64,000 bases of DNA from Ruegeria arenilitoris. GTDB lineage: Bacteria > Pseudomonadota > Alphaproteobacteria > Rhodobacterales > Rhodobacteraceae. A program made the translations under genes and the position numbers. The notes under the pieces were generated by a model. That model did no database searches. It was not told the origin of the DNA and saw only the letters and a list, made by a program, of their open reading frames with translations. Positions 37,560-48,097 of the stretch are shown piece after piece (the stretch's first letter is position 1; every line of letters begins with the position of its first letter). The stretch spans positions 62,001 through 126,000 of the forward strand of contig NZ_WPZO01000005.1 in assembly GCF_013031355.1 (NCBI RefSeq). The letters run 5' to 3'.

Positions 37560-38535
37560 ACTTTGCGCGCAGATCCGCGTCCGCCTGATCCAGGAACCAG
37601 GCATAGGTTTCGCGAATCCCGTCTTCGAGCCCGACGCGCGCGCGCCAGCCCATATCAGCCAGACGAGACACATCCATCAGCTTGCGCATAGTGCCGTCCG
37701 GTTTGCTGACATCCTGCGTGATCTTGCCGGTGAATCCGGTGGTTTTCGCCACCAGAGCCGCCAGTTCCGCGATCGAAACATCCTCGCCACAGCCGACATT
37801 GATATGGCTCAACATCGGCTGGGTGTTCGCCTCATAAACATCGCGGGGCAGGTCGAGCACGAACAGCGACGCTTCGGCCATGTCATCCACATGGAGGAAT
37901 TCGCGGCGGGGTTTGCCGGTGCCCCAGATCACGACCTCATCCAAACCATCCCGCTGCGCCTCGTGGAAGCGACGGATCAGGGCAGGCAGCACATGGCTGT
38001 TTTCCGGGTGGAAATTGTCGCCCGGGCCATAGAGGTTGGTCGGCATGACCGAGCGGTAATCGACACCGTGTTGCCGGTTATAGCTTTCACACAGTTTGAT
38101 CCCGGCGATCTTGGCCACCGCATAGGGTTCGTTGGTCGGCTCAAGTACGCCGGTCAGCAATGCATCTTCGCGCATCGGCTGCGGTACAGCGCGCGGGTAG
38201 ATGCAGGAACTGCCCAGTTGCAGCAGATGCTTCACCCCGGCGGCAAAGGCCTGATGGATCACGTTACATTCGATCATCAGGTTGTCGTAGATGAAATCCG
38301 CGGGATATGTGTTGTTGGCGTGAATACCGCCCACTTTGGCCGCGGCCAGGATCACGACATCCGGGCGTTCGGTCTGCATGAAATCGCGCACGGCGGCCTG
38401 ATCGGTCAGGTCCAACTCAGCATGTGTACGGGTGACCAACTCAAGCGCTTCGCCTGCGGCCTTCCGATCCTGCAAGCGGCGCAGGATTGCGCCACCAACC
38501 ATGCCGCGGTGGCCTGCTACGTAGATCTTGCGCAT
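37558..38535 (-). CDS. fcl: GDP-L-fucose synthase
   Basis: A 325-residue extended SDR that epimerises and reduces GDP-4-keto-6-deoxymannose to GDP-L-fucose. It has the nucleotide motif G-H-R-G-M-V-G near the N-terminus, S-S-C-I-Y-P near residue 108 and [10 protein letters not shown] with the catalytic Tyr-Lys. It lies 10 bases downstream of gmd, which makes its substrate. Confidence 0.94.
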   Translation of the reverse strand: MRKIYVAGHRGMVGGAILRRLQDRKAAGEALELVTRTHAELDLTDQAAVRDFMQTERPDVVILAAAKVGGIHANNTYPADFIYDNLMIECNVIHQAFAAGVKHLLQLGSSCIYPRAVPQPMREDALLTGVLEPTNEPYAVAKIAGIKLCESYNRQHGVDYRSVMPTNLYGPGDNFHPENSHVLPALIRRFHEAQRDGLDEVVIWGTGKPRREFLHVDDMAEASLFVLDLPRDVYEANTQPMLSHINVGCGEDVSIAELAALVAKTTGFTGKITQDVSKPDGTMRKLMDVSRLADMGWRARVGLEDGIRETYAWFLDQADADLRAK

Positions 38536-38545
38536 GGCGCCCTCC

Positions 38546-39673
38546 TCAGCCGTTTTCCAGACTTACAGGCAACTCATAGCCATGCTCTTTCAACAGCGCA
38601 TGACGTTTCGAGGTCTTGAGGTCCTCGACAACCATCTCGGCGCACATTTCCTGAACGGTCAGCTCGGGCTCCCAGCCCAGCTTGGTCTTGGCATTCGACG
38701 GATCGCCCAGCAGCGTTTCCACCTCGGCCGGACGGAAATATTGCGGGTCGATGCGCATGATCACATCGCCCGGTTTCAAGGCCGGTGCGTTGTCGCCCTC
38801 GATCGATTTGACCGTTGCAATCTCATCCACGCCTTCGCCTGTGAACTCCAGGGTGATGCCTAACTCAGCCGCCGACCATTCGATGAACTGACGGACCGAA
38901 TACTGCACGCCGGTCGCGATCACGAAATCTTCGGGGTTGTCCTGTTGCAGCATCAGCCATTGCATCCGCACATAGTCTTTCGCATGGCCCCAATCGCGCA
39001 GGCTGTCGATGTTGCCCATATACAGGCAGTTTTCCAGACCCTGCGCGATATTCGCCAGACCGCGGGTGATCTTGCGGGTCACGAAGGTTTCACCGCGGCG
39101 GGGACTCTCGTGGTTGAACAGGATGCCGTTGCAGGCATACATGCCATAGGCTTCACGGTAGTTCACCGTGATCCAGTAGGAATACAGCTTGGCCACCGCG
39201 TAAGGCGAGCGCGGGTGGAACGGCGTTGTCTCACGCTGCGGGATTTCCTGCACCAGACCATACAGTTCCGAAGTCGAGGCCTGATAGAACCGGGTTTTCT
39301 TCTCAAGCCCTAGGAACCGGATCGCTTCAAGCAGGCGCAACGTGCCGATGGCATCGACATCGGCGGTATATTCCGGAGATTCAAAACTGACCGCGACATG
39401 GGACTGCGCGCCGAGGTTGTAAACCTCGTCCGGCTGCACTTCCTGAATGATTCGCGTCAGGTTCGACGTATCGCTGAGGTCACCGTAATGCAGATACAGA
39501 TTTGGGTTGGGAACATGCGGGTCTTGATAGATATGGTCGATCCGCTGCGTGTTGAACGAGGACGCGCGGCGCTTAATCCCATGAACTTCATAGCCTTTTT
39601 CCAACAGAAACTCGGCCAGATAAGACCCGTCCTGTCCGGTAATACCGGTAATCAACGCCTTTTTCGTCATCAT
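38546..39673 (-). CDS. gmd: GDP-mannose 4,6-dehydratase
   Basis: A 375-residue extended SDR catalysing the first step of GDP-fucose synthesis. It has N-terminal [25 protein letters not shown], the active-site S-T-S-E-L-Y-G and Y-A-V-A-K-L-Y. It is the first gene of the gmd-fcl operon. No glycosyltransferase is nearby, so the user of GDP-fucose is elsewhere. Confidence 0.96.
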   Translation of the reverse strand: MMTKKALITGITGQDGSYLAEFLLEKGYEVHGIKRRASSFNTQRIDHIYQDPHVPNPNLYLHYGDLSDTSNLTRIIQEVQPDEVYNLGAQSHVAVSFESPEYTADVDAIGTLRLLEAIRFLGLEKKTRFYQASTSELYGLVQEIPQRETTPFHPRSPYAVAKLYSYWITVNYREAYGMYACNGILFNHESPRRGETFVTRKITRGLANIAQGLENCLYMGNIDSLRDWGHAKDYVRMQWLMLQQDNPEDFVIATGVQYSVRQFIEWSAAELGITLEFTGEGVDEIATVKSIEGDNAPALKPGDVIMRIDPQYFRPAEVETLLGDPSNAKTKLGWEPELTVQEMCAEMVVEDLKTSKRHALLKEHGYELPVSLENG

Positions 39674-39871
39674 TTTTTCCCACGGAATACTGTGTGCATC
39701 TTTGACGTCTCAGAAACAGCAAGAACTCGCGGAATGCAACCCAAGGCTAGAAATGGCCGAAATTACCGGCGGCAGGTTCCTGCCTGCACGCCGGTCAGGG
39801 AAATCGAAGGATAACAGAGGTTTTGCAACAGGCGGCGAAGTCAGCGCCTAACACTGTCTGCTGTGGTCAGC

Positions 39872-40750
39872 CTACCCGTACAACGGAACCGCGCTTTTGG
39901 CCCCATCCGCCAGCGCCTTGCTCTGATCCCTGCGCACCTGTTCGTAAAGGGCCAACGCCCGCTCCGAGAACAGGTGGCTTGGCGGCTCGACATGCACGAA
40001 GTTGGACTGCCCGTCCTGTCCACGCGCCAACATGGCATAGTCACGATCCGCAACCAGCTGCTTTGCGTTGGGGTTCAGATACCGGATGGCCAGACCGATC
40101 CTGCGATCCTCGGACCGGTTCGGACCCGAGCCGTGAATGGTCAGCCCGTGGTGCAAGGACATCTGCCCGGGTGCCAGTTCGATATGGGTCTTGTCCTCCT
40201 CGGCCACATCGACAGCAACCTCCTGACCGCGCGACAGCAGGTTGGTTTCGGAATAGGTATCGTTATGCGGCAGGATCGGGTTCTTGTGGCTTCCCTGCAC
40301 GAAGTCCATGCAGCCGCTTGCGACCGTGGCAGGGGACAGCGCAATCCAGGCGGTGACCTGATCCGGCGTTTCACCCATACCCCAATAAGTCAGGTCCTGA
40401 TGCATACCCACGGTGTGATCGGTATGTGCCTCTTTAATAAAAAACTCGGCCGACCAAACCATGATATCCGGGCCCAGAACGCCCTCAACCGCGTCCAACA
40501 CCCTAGGGTCCAGCGCGATCCGGGCCGCCAGCGGGATCACCAAATGCGCGTTTACACGCTTGTAGGTGTTCAGCGGCAGGGGCAAATCCGCAGCCAGCCA
40601 ATCCTGTTCAAGCTGTTCCAGCTCAGCGCGAATCTCGGCGGATTCCTGGGCTGAAAAAATCGTCAGCGGAAAAAGAAACCCGTCTTCCCAATACTGTGCG
40701 GATTGGGCTGCAGTCAGCGCGGTTTCAGACTTTGGGGCGGTTTGCGGCAT
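39872..40750 (-). CDS. Phytanoyl-CoA dioxygenase (PhyH) family protein
   Basis: A 292-residue Fe(II)/2-oxoglutarate-dependent dioxygenase. The metal triad is visible: His117 and Asp119 in G-M-H-Q-D-L-T-Y-W-G, and His206 in L-T-I-H-G-S-G-P-N-R-S, followed by Arg residues suited to bind 2-oxoglutarate. I chose ATG 40750 (AGAGGT upstream); an in-frame start at 40813 would add 21 unlikely residues. The substrate is unknown. The divergent LysR regulator is the likely controller. Confidence 0.88.
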   Translation of the reverse strand: MPQTAPKSETALTAAQSAQYWEDGFLFPLTIFSAQESAEIRAELEQLEQDWLAADLPLPLNTYKRVNAHLVIPLAARIALDPRVLDAVEGVLGPDIMVWSAEFFIKEAHTDHTVGMHQDLTYWGMGETPDQVTAWIALSPATVASGCMDFVQGSHKNPILPHNDTYSETNLLSRGQEVAVDVAEEDKTHIELAPGQMSLHHGLTIHGSGPNRSEDRRIGLAIRYLNPNAKQLVADRDYAMLARGQDGQSNFVHVEPPSHLFSERALALYEQVRRDQSKALADGAKSAVPLYG

Positions 40751-40853
40751 GTCGTACCTCTTGGATGCGTGTCGCCGAAGGATAGGGCACAAACCAATCG
40801 GGCCAGCGCGCAACCTCTTGCCCGTGAGGATAAGTTCAGCTTAGCCTTTGTTC

Positions 40854-41744
40854 ATGTCGTCCCGCATCCCCTCTCTTAATTGGCTGCGCGTGTTCGAGGC
40901 CGCGGCCCGCACCGAAAGCTTTGCCCGCGCTGCCACTCAGTTGAACATGTCGGCAGCAGCCGTCAGCCAACAGGTCAAGGCGTTGGAGACACGGCTGGGC
41001 ACGCCGCTGTTTCACCGCCACGCCCATGCGGTGACCCTGACCGAGGCGGGACGGGCTTATCTGCCATCGGTTCAGCAATCTCTGCTGATGCTGGAAACCG
41101 CCACTACAGGGCTATTTGGCGAATCCCGGGCACAACGGTTATTTGTACAGTCCGTCCTGTTGTTCGCGCATGGCGTGATTGCCGGTGGCTTACCGGATTT
41201 TCAGACAGCGCATCCTCAGATCAACCTGTCCTTGACCACTGGGAATCTGGTGTCGGATTTTGCCAACCAGTTCACCGATTTGCAGATCGTCTTCGGCAAC
41301 CCGGCGCTCTACGGGACCGAAAGCGACATGTTGCTGCATGAAACCCTGTATCCGATGGCCCCGCCCGTGATTGCAGCGCAGATCCAAAGCCCACAGGACC
41401 TGTTTCAGTTCCCGCTGATCGAGGTCTCGACCCATCGCGCAAGCTGGCTGCACCTGTTCGAAACCTTGCGTCTGCCCGCCGGTCAGGCACGGTTTTTCTT
41501 TGCCGACAATTCGCTGATGGCGGCCGAGCTTTCGGCCAGCGGCGGTGGCATTGCGCTGGCCCGCGCGCCTGCCTCCGATCGTATCATGCAACTGTCCGGC
41601 CTTGTCCCCTGCCTGCCGGACATTCAGGTTGCCGGGCAGGAAGCCTATCATCTGGTCTATCCGTCGCGCGCCGCACTGCGCCCTCCTGCGCGTGCGTTTC
41701 GCGACTGGCTGCTGGATTACAGCGCCGCAGTCCAGACCCGGTAA
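40854..41744 (+). CDS. LysR-family transcriptional regulator (GcvA-like)
   Basis: A 296-residue regulator with an N-terminal winged HTH (I-P-S-L-N-W-L-R-V-F-E-A-A-A-R, then M-S-A-A-A-V-S-Q-Q-V-K-A-L-E) and a periplasmic-binding-like effector domain. The opening and the A-A-V-S-Q-Q-V-K helix match the GcvA subgroup. It is transcribed divergently from the PhyH gene 103 bases away. The 3' end overlaps the convergent DUF1612-like gene by 28 bases. Confidence 0.92.
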   Translation: MSSRIPSLNWLRVFEAAARTESFARAATQLNMSAAAVSQQVKALETRLGTPLFHRHAHAVTLTEAGRAYLPSVQQSLLMLETATTGLFGESRAQRLFVQSVLLFAHGVIAGGLPDFQTAHPQINLSLTTGNLVSDFANQFTDLQIVFGNPALYGTESDMLLHETLYPMAPPVIAAQIQSPQDLFQFPLIEVSTHRASWLHLFETLRLPAGQARFFFADNSLMAAELSASGGGIALARAPASDRIMQLSGLVPCLPDIQVAGQEAYHLVYPSRAALRPPARAFRDWLLDYSAAVQTR

Positions 41745-42796
41745 CGCCCCTGCCCTGTCACCTCGCGGATCAGGCCACGTCGGGTAAATCTGTCGATATT
41801 GCGTTGCACCGCCGCGCGTGAGGCTTTGGTCAATTCTTCGGCCAGCGGCGCCGAAACCATGGGCCATGCGGTCAGAACATCAATCAACAGGGGTGGTGTC
41901 CGTCCACTGAGCCCGCTGGTGGCCTCGCGCGCGCGCTGGTCCCAGGCGCTGACCCGGTCCAGGTGCATCAACGCGGCCAGCGCCGCCTGCCCTGCCCCCC
42001 GGACCCAGGCCGAGAGCTTTTCGTCCACCTCCCCTGCCCCGCGCAACGCGCCCGGGCCTGACAGGGCCAGCGGCATGAACATCGCCCCGCCCCGCCCCAT
42101 CGTTGCCGCATGACGGGCCGCGATGATTGCGGCCTCGGTATCCTGCCCAATACCCTGCGACAGCGCGCGCCAGGCGTGAAAGGCCATTGCGGCCTGCGTG
42201 ACCGGGTGCAGACCTTCCGAGTTGCGCATCACTTCGGCCAGATCGGCCACCGCCTCGGGGATGTCTTCGATCCCCTGCGCCATCCGGTCCAGAAACGCTG
42301 TCAGGCCGGTCTCCCACCCGCCCTCCGAGGGGCCGGGACCGGCAGTTAGCCGCCGCACCGCCCATCCTGCGCGGAACAGCGCCTGAACGTCGTCTCCGGT
42401 TGCACCGATGCGCAGACCCGTCCACAGCGCCAGTCGATCCACACTGATCCGGTCGCCGGTCCACCAGCCCAGATCGGACACATCCATCAGAGCCAACCGA
42501 TGGGTCCACCCATCCGGCCCTGCGCGCAACCGTTCGTCCAACGCACCGAAGATCGCAGCGAGATCGGCCAGTTCATAGGACAGCTCGGCCTGTGCCGCGC
42601 GCCAATCCCGCGGATCGAACAACAATCGGCGATCCACCTTGGGACCGGGGATCAAATAGTCCTCGACCGCCTCTTCATCCTCGGGCGGTAGAAACCACAG
42701 ATCGTCGTCTTCGGGCGGGTCCACGTCATAGATACTGGGAGGACCAACCGCGTCGGCGTCCTCATCCGGATCAGGTATGACAGGTCTTGTCGTCAT
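41717..42796 (-). CDS. DUF1612/HTH-type protein (RHE_PE00001-like)
   Basis: A 359-residue protein. The N-terminus is very acidic (residues 8-50: repeated D/E and P). The middle, with A-L-D-E-R-L-R and a region of paired Arg/Asp helices, resembles the DUF1612 family of rhizobial and rhodobacterial replicons. The C-terminal 45 residues form a winged-HTH-like unit (A-A-V-Q-R-N-I-D-R-F-T-R-R-G-L-I-R-E-V-T), so DNA binding is likely. Family assignment is from memory of the pattern and is moderate. It is encoded upstream of an ECF/anti-sigma pair on the same strand arm, with no obvious operon link. Confidence 0.6.
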   Translation of the reverse strand: MTTRPVIPDPDEDADAVGPPSIYDVDPPEDDDLWFLPPEDEEAVEDYLIPGPKVDRRLLFDPRDWRAAQAELSYELADLAAIFGALDERLRAGPDGWTHRLALMDVSDLGWWTGDRISVDRLALWTGLRIGATGDDVQALFRAGWAVRRLTAGPGPSEGGWETGLTAFLDRMAQGIEDIPEAVADLAEVMRNSEGLHPVTQAAMAFHAWRALSQGIGQDTEAAIIAARHAATMGRGGAMFMPLALSGPGALRGAGEVDEKLSAWVRGAGQAALAALMHLDRVSAWDQRAREATSGLSGRTPPLLIDVLTAWPMVSAPLAEELTKASRAAVQRNIDRFTRRGLIREVTGQGRYRVWTAAL

Positions 42797-42854
42797 ATCC
42801 GGTATATTTCGGGGAATTGCCGCAGTTCACAAGGCGTTTTTACACCCCGTGCCA

Positions 42855-43601
42855 TCAGCCCGGGAAACTTGTGGTCAGGATGTCCAGCTGCCCGGCCAGA
42901 TCGGTCTGATCCTTGGCGCCGATCAGCATGTATCCATACCCATCCCGCGCCCAGGTCGCCGTGGCCAACCCGCTGAGAACCGCCTCTTTCAGTTCCCTTG
43001 TCGGCGCGCCTTCGCCCTGCCGGATCACACAAAAGGCAAAGGGCTGACCCTGTTCGTCGGCAAACACGACCTGAACCAGGGGCTTGCCCTTGAATGACAG
43101 GATCTGCGCGCGTTTCAGTTCTCCGCCCGGCAGGGCTTCAAGCGCCGCGCGGTTCAGCGACCGCCCCAGCTGTTCCTCGGCCATCGCAAACTGCGCGTCC
43201 AGCGCCTGAGGCGAGCTGTCCAGAGACGCGATCGTGTCCGGCGTATAGAGCGACTGATAAATGGCCGCCTGCGCGGCCCAGCCCAAAGGTTTCGGACGCA
43301 TAGCCCAGTAGGTGGCGGATACGGCCACAACCGCGACCGAGGCTGCAACGGCCAGCAACCGCAACCCACCTCCCGCAGGCCGAACGGGCGCAACAGGCAC
43401 GTGCTCGGGCAGATCCACCGCAGGCGTTTCGGCGGGGACACGCTCGAACACCGCCTGCACCACAGGCGCAAACGGGTCCAGCGCCATCAGGCGCTGCTCA
43501 AGCTCGGGGTCGGCCTCAACCGCGCTTTCGATGGCGCGGGCTTCGGCCTCGTCCAGTTTGCCTTCCAGATACGCTGTCAGCGTCTCGTCGGAAAACTTCA
43601 T
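42855..43601 (-). CDS. Membrane anti-sigma factor
   Basis: A 248-residue protein with a short cytosolic zinc-less anti-sigma head (M-K-F-S-D-E-T-L-T-A-Y-L-E-G-K-L-D, about 1-50), a Pro-rich linker, one membrane helix (about 80-100) and a periplasmic domain. The E-G-K-L-D-E-A-E motif is common at the start of such anti-sigmas. Its ATG overlaps the stop of the ECF sigma gene (ATGA), the classic arrangement of a cognate pair. Confidence 0.85.
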   Translation of the reverse strand: MKFSDETLTAYLEGKLDEAEARAIESAVEADPELEQRLMALDPFAPVVQAVFERVPAETPAVDLPEHVPVAPVRPAGGGLRLLAVAASVAVVAVSATYWAMRPKPLGWAAQAAIYQSLYTPDTIASLDSSPQALDAQFAMAEEQLGRSLNRAALEALPGGELKRAQILSFKGKPLVQVVFADEQGQPFAFCVIRQGEGAPTRELKEAVLSGLATATWARDGYGYMLIGAKDQTDLAGQLDILTTSFPG

Positions 43602-44137
43602 TTGCCACTCCGTCGAACGGCGTCTGCCGCCTCATGCTGCATCACGGTTTTCAGTTTCTGCCGGGCGTTGGACAGCCGGCTCATAATCGTTCCTATCGGC
43701 ACCTCCAGCAACGCGGCGGCCTCGCGGTAGCTATAGCCCTCGACGAACACAAGCATGACCGTCTCGCGCTGCGCTTCCGGAAGTTGCATCACTTGAGTAA
43801 ACACTTCAGCGGCGAAAATATTCGTTTCCGCGTCCGGCCCGGCAGCAATCAGTTCCGCTTCGGGCGTGACCGACAGTGCCTGCGCCTTGCGGACCGAACG
43901 AGCCCGCACCTCATTCAGCCAGATCGAGCGGCAGATGGTGATCAGCCAACTGTCCAGCCGCTCGAAGGACGTCACCTGATGATGGCGTTCCAGCGCGCGC
44001 AGACAAGTGGATTGCAACAGGTCGTCGGCCACATCCGATGCACCGGACAGCGCCAGCCCGAACCGCCAAACACGTTTCGAGTGCATCTGGATCGCGCCGC
44101 GCACGGCCTGTTCCGAGCTTGTTTCAACACTCATCAA
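43598..44137 (-). CDS. RNA polymerase ECF-type sigma factor
   Basis: A 179-residue sigma factor with region 2 (A-D-D-L-L-Q-S-T-C-L-R-A-L, then D-S-W-L-I-T-I-C-R-S-I-W-L-N-E) and region 4 (Y-S-Y-R-E-A-A-A-L-L-E-V-P-I-G-T-I-M-S-R-L). It is coupled to the membrane anti-sigma gene downstream. It is distinct in sequence from the ECF sigma at 18.2-18.8 kb. It diverges from tex. Confidence 0.93.
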   Translation of the reverse strand: MMSVETSSEQAVRGAIQMHSKRVWRFGLALSGASDVADDLLQSTCLRALERHHQVTSFERLDSWLITICRSIWLNEVRARSVRKAQALSVTPEAELIAAGPDAETNIFAAEVFTQVMQLPEAQRETVMLVFVEGYSYREAAALLEVPIGTIMSRLSNARQKLKTVMQHEAADAVRRSGK

Positions 44138-44362
44138 AAAATTCGCGACCTGTTTGTGTTACTCACGGACCAGGGTCCGAAGGCTCAGAATTGACATAGC
44201 CCGAGGAAGAAAGAAATGAAACGTCTGATCCGGGTCGATATGTCAAAGTCCCAAAATCTCGGCACGATGACCTGCAGGGGTTCGCCGAACAGGTCCGATC
44301 CCCCTTCCCCTTGGGGATGCGGCTGGCTAAGAAGTTCCTCCAGACATTTTCAGGAGGCCCCC

Positions 44363-46669
44363 TTGGACCGCATCGCCCGCACCATCGCCACCGAGATCAA
44401 CGCCCGCCCTGAACAGGTGGGGGCAGCGGTGAAACTGCTGGACGAAGGGGCCACCGTCCCCTTTGTCGCCCGCTATCGAAAAGAGGTAACCGGCGGGCTG
44501 GACGATACCCAACTGCGGACCCTATCCGACCGGCTGACCTATTTACGCGAGCTTGAGGCCCGGCGCGAGACTATCTTGGGCTCGATCAAGGATCAGGGTA
44601 AACTGACCGACGATCTGGCCAAATCCATCGCGCAGGCTGATACCAAAGCACAGCTGGAAGACATCTATCTGCCTTACAAACCCAAGCGTCGAACCAAGGC
44701 GATGATCGCGCGGGAAAATGGGCTGGAGCCGTTGGCCGATGCCATTCTGGACGACCGGTCCGCCGATCCCGAAACTCTGGCGCAGGGTTATGTGACCGAG
44801 GCGGTGCCGACCACAAAAGACGCGCTGAACGGCGCGCGGGATATCATCACCGAACGGCTGACCGAAAACGCCACCCTGCTGGGCGAGCTGCGCGATTTCA
44901 TGCAACGCGAGGCTCTGCTGACTTCGAAAGTGATCGACGGCAAGGAACAGGAAGGCGCAAAATTCAGCGACTATTTCGGCCACACCGAGCTTTGGTCGAA
45001 AACCCCGTCGCACCGGGCGTTGGCGATGCTGCGCGCCTCGAAAGAAGGGATCGTAACGCTGGATATCGCGCCGGAACCCGAAGCGGGCGCCGCGCGGGCT
45101 GAGGCCATCGTCGCCGCCCATCTGCACACGCGTGGTGACGGCCCCGCGGATAAGTGGCTGCGCAAAGTGGCCGGGTGGACCTGGCGGGTGAAACTGTCCC
45201 TGTCGATGATGGTTGAGCTGATGGCCGACCTGCGCAGCCGGGCGCAAGACGAAGCTATTCAGGTTTTTTCCCGCAATCTCAAGGACTTGCTGTTTGCCGC
45301 GCCGGCCGGAGCGCGGGCAACCCTGGGTCTGGACCCCGGTATCCGCACCGGTGTCAAAGCAGCCGTTGTTGACGCCACTGGCAAGGTGGTCGCAACGGAC
45401 ACGCTTTACCCGTTTCAGCCAAAGAATGATCTGCGCGGTGCACAGGCCACTATTCTGAACCTGATCGCCGCCCACAAAATCGAATTGATTGCCATCGGTA
45501 ACGGCACCGCCAGCCGCGAAACCGAGAAGATGGTGGCCGACGCGCTGAAGCTGTTGCCCAAAACCGTGAAAACCCCGACCAAGGTGGTTGTCTCCGAAGC
45601 AGGCGCCTCGGTCTATTCCGCTTCAGAACTGGCCGCGCGCGAGTTTCCTGATCTCGATGTGTCGTTGCGCGGAGCCGTGTCAATCGCTCGGCGGCTGCAG
45701 GACCCACTGGCCGAGCTGGTCAAAATCGAACCGAAGTCAATTGGCGTCGGTCAGTATCAGCACGACGTGGATCAGCACCGCCTGTCGCAATCCCTGGCCT
45801 CGGTGATCGAAGACGTGGTGAACGCCGTGGGCGTTGATCTGAATACGGCTTCGGCGCCCCTGCTCTCTCATGTCTCGGGTCTGGGCCCCGGGCTGGCCGA
45901 AGCGATTGTCCTGCATCGCGACCTGAACGGCGCGTTTCAATCGCGCAAGGAGCTGCTGAAAGTGGCCCGCCTTGGCCCCCGGGCTTATGAGCAATGTGCG
46001 GGCTTTTTGCGCATTCGCGACGGCTTGGAACCTTTGGATGCCTCCTCGGTTCACCCCGAAGCCTATGACGTGGCGCGTCGGGTTGTTTCCGCCTGCGAAC
46101 GCGACATCCGGCAGATCATGGGCCATGACGGCGCTTTGAAAGGACTGCGAGCCGAGCAATTCGTCAACGACACGTTCGGCCTGCCGACCGTTCGGGATAT
46201 CTTTGCCGAATTGGAAAAACCCGGCCGCGATCCAAGACCGAGCTTTGTCACCGCCTCATTCACCGATGGCGTTGAAGAGATCACCGATCTGAAACCGGGT
46301 ATGGTGCTGGAAGGTACTGTCACCAACGTCGCCGCCTTTGGTGCCTTCGTGGATATCGGTGTGCATCAGGACGGGCTCGTGCATGTCAGCCAACTGGCGG
46401 ACCGGTTCGTCAAGGACCCGCATGAAGTGGTCAAAACCGGCCAGGTTGTCAAAGTCACAGTGGTTGAAGTGGATGTTCCCCGCAAACGGATCGGCCTGAC
46501 GATGCGCAAGGATGGCGGTGCCTCAGCGCGCGAGGATCGGGCCAACCGTGAACCGAAAAAGAGCTTTGGTCACTCAAAAGCCAAAGGAACACAACGCGCA
46601 AAATCTGACGGTAATGCGCACAACAGTGCATTCGCGGATGCACTTAAGTCGGCGATGAAAGACCGTTGA
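44363..46669 (+). CDS. tex: Transcription accessory protein Tex
   Basis: A 768-residue nucleic-acid-binding protein. Order: Tex N-terminal helical domain, YqgF/RuvC-like domain ([10 protein letters not shown] near 325), helix-hairpin-helix region ([12 protein letters not shown] near 510) and a C-terminal S1 domain ([16 protein letters not shown] near 650) with a basic tail. I assign the start to TTG 44363: AGGAGG lies just upstream and the family begins at this point. An in-frame ATG at 44216 would add 49 residues with no family likeness. It interacts with the transcription machinery. Confidence 0.93.
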   Translation: MDRIARTIATEINARPEQVGAAVKLLDEGATVPFVARYRKEVTGGLDDTQLRTLSDRLTYLRELEARRETILGSIKDQGKLTDDLAKSIAQADTKAQLEDIYLPYKPKRRTKAMIARENGLEPLADAILDDRSADPETLAQGYVTEAVPTTKDALNGARDIITERLTENATLLGELRDFMQREALLTSKVIDGKEQEGAKFSDYFGHTELWSKTPSHRALAMLRASKEGIVTLDIAPEPEAGAARAEAIVAAHLHTRGDGPADKWLRKVAGWTWRVKLSLSMMVELMADLRSRAQDEAIQVFSRNLKDLLFAAPAGARATLGLDPGIRTGVKAAVVDATGKVVATDTLYPFQPKNDLRGAQATILNLIAAHKIELIAIGNGTASRETEKMVADALKLLPKTVKTPTKVVVSEAGASVYSASELAAREFPDLDVSLRGAVSIARRLQDPLAELVKIEPKSIGVGQYQHDVDQHRLSQSLASVIEDVVNAVGVDLNTASAPLLSHVSGLGPGLAEAIVLHRDLNGAFQSRKELLKVARLGPRAYEQCAGFLRIRDGLEPLDASSVHPEAYDVARRVVSACERDIRQIMGHDGALKGLRAEQFVNDTFGLPTVRDIFAELEKPGRDPRPSFVTASFTDGVEEITDLKPGMVLEGTVTNVAAFGAFVDIGVHQDGLVHVSQLADRFVKDPHEVVKTGQVVKVTVVEVDVPRKRIGLTMRKDGGASAREDRANREPKKSFGHSKAKGTQRAKSDGNAHNSAFADALKSAMKDR

Positions 46670-46675
46670 TGTTCC

Positions 46676-46702
46676 AAGGGGCCGTTTACGGCCCCTTCTT
46701 CC
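46676..46702 (+). terminator. Terminator between tex and rep
   Basis: AAGGGGCCG / CGGCCCCTT stem with a short TTTA loop and a T-rich tail, in the 38-base gap between the convergent ends of tex and the replication initiator gene. Confidence 0.85.
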
Positions 46703-46707
46703 GACGT

Positions 46708-47967
46708 CTAGGTGAATGCGTCGGGTTCAAGTTCTTCCCAAAAATCGAAGATAGCGTTGGCGTTCAGACCCGAACGCCAGCCATGAGCGCGGAAATGCTC
46801 CCGGTCCAAATCATTGTCGAGCCCTGCCAGAAACAGCCGTTTGTCCGCATCCCTCTGAGTGGGGTTTCGCCGCGAAACCAGCTCTTCGACGATGGACAAT
46901 TTGCGGGACCGCTCGGCCCGTTCCGCTGCGCGCGCCGCGTAGGCCTGATCCTCGAGCACCTTTTCGGCCTTGCGCACGCGCGCAGCCTCAACGGCTTCGG
47001 GACTGGGTTCAGCCGGTACTTCTTTTTCCGGCGGCTGGTAGTCGTCCCGCAAAGCCGCGGACAAATAGCCGACCGTGGATTTCACGTCCCCCTGCCCGCT
47101 GACATAATCCAGCTTCTGCTGCACGTAGTCCTCGCCATGCTCTGCGATCCATTGGCGGGCAAGCCGGTCTGACACCCCTTGTTTGCGCAGCGTCTTGTAG
47201 ACCTGCAGGTTGCGAACGCCATCGCTGTCGTCGATCTCGAACATCGCCTTTTGCGGGTTTCCCTTGATCAGAAACCGAATATCGGTGACCGTGCGTCCCT
47301 TTTTCTGAAACTCTGGCTCGATCAAAATGTCCGAGCTTTTGTTCACTTCGGCAACGGCCGGCTTGATGATCTTCGCATTCAGGTGCTTGAAGCTGCTGTA
47401 ATAGTCGCTGCCATCGACCCCCATGAGCTTGCGGAACACATCCAGCGCCCACCATCCCGTCGACCCGGTTCGAACGAAACGGTAGCAATTCTCATAAAGC
47501 GCCAATCCATGGCCCGAGCTGAAGTTCCTTTGGATTTGGACGTTGATCAGCGCATAGATTTTTGGGTCATAGAGTTTCTGCGCCAAGGCCGGAGAATAAG
47601 CGTACTCACAAATCCCGTTCTTCAGCTTGGCAAAACTGAGCAGCGAGGACACACCCCATTCCTGCCGACCCTGTTCGTCCAGCATATCCCACTCTGCGAC
47701 GGTCTCGGCCAGCGCTCGCAAGCTGGCCCGCAGCGTATCGAAATCGTTGGAGTTGTAGCCGACCATCATCGCAAGGGTGCGGGCGTCAATAGTATGTGTC
47801 TGTGCAGAGGTCAGAGCGTCATAGGCATTCAGCAACAGGACATTGGACAGCTTGCGCTGCAACAACGTAAGTTTGCCGCTGATGTGAATCGCGGCGACGT
47901 TTTTCTTGACCGTCTCCCGGCGCAGTGCCCCGGAAAGCTGATCCATATCCAATTGTGTATCCGGCAT
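46708..47967 (-). CDS. Rep_3-superfamily plasmid replication initiator
   Basis: A 419-residue initiator. The first 250 residues fit the two-winged-helix Rep_3 plan of iteron-binding proteins: I-H-I-S-G-K-L-T-L-L-Q-R-K-L-S-N-V-L near the start, M-V-G-Y-N-S-N-D-F-D-T-L-R-A-S-L-R near 70 and W-W-A-L-D-V-F-R-K-L-M-G near 170. A C-terminal extension of about 150 mostly Arg/Glu/Ala-rich residues follows. It should bind the 22-bp iterons in the adjacent intergenic region and melt the AT-rich stretch. It diverges from parAB. A 17-bp parS-like palindrome lies within its coding sequence near the 3' end (46863-46879). Confidence 0.88.
   Translation of the reverse strand: MPDTQLDMDQLSGALRRETVKKNVAAIHISGKLTLLQRKLSNVLLLNAYDALTSAQTHTIDARTLAMMVGYNSNDFDTLRASLRALAETVAEWDMLDEQGRQEWGVSSLLSFAKLKNGICEYAYSPALAQKLYDPKIYALINVQIQRNFSSGHGLALYENCYRFVRTGSTGWWALDVFRKLMGVDGSDYYSSFKHLNAKIIKPAVAEVNKSSDILIEPEFQKKGRTVTDIRFLIKGNPQKAMFEIDDSDGVRNLQVYKTLRKQGVSDRLARQWIAEHGEDYVQQKLDYVSGQGDVKSTVGYLSAALRDDYQPPEKEVPAEPSPEAVEAARVRKAEKVLEDQAYAARAAERAERSRKLSIVEELVSRRNPTQRDADKRLFLAGLDNDLDREHFRAHGWRSGLNANAIFDFWEELEPDAFT
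46863..46879. promoter_or_regulatory. parS-like palindrome inside rep
   Basis: Perfect 17-bp palindrome GGTTTCGCCGCGAAACC in the reading frame of the initiator gene. The 15-bp core GTTTCGCCGCGAAAC is repeated exactly at both ends of parB. It is a likely ParB-binding centromere site. Confidence 0.75.
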
Positions 47968-48031
47968 GATTCTGCCTGGCTGCTCGTTTTCGGTATATCT
48001 GACATGAAAAGTACCTGCGGATCAAATCAAT

Positions 48032-48080
48032 TTGGGTACCCAAATACAGGAATGAAGGAATCCCGTATCTGGGTACCTAG
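48032..48080. promoter_or_regulatory. Inverted iteron-like pair upstream of rep (putative autoregulatory operator)
   Basis: Positions 48061-48080 match the iteron on the plus strand (TCCCGTATCTGGGTACCTAG). Positions 48032-48051 match it on the minus strand. Inverted iteron pairs upstream of Rep_3 genes are known operators at which Rep dimers repress their own gene, so autoregulation is the likely role. Confidence 0.65.
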
Positions 48081-48097
48081 CGTCAAACTCAGGTAAG

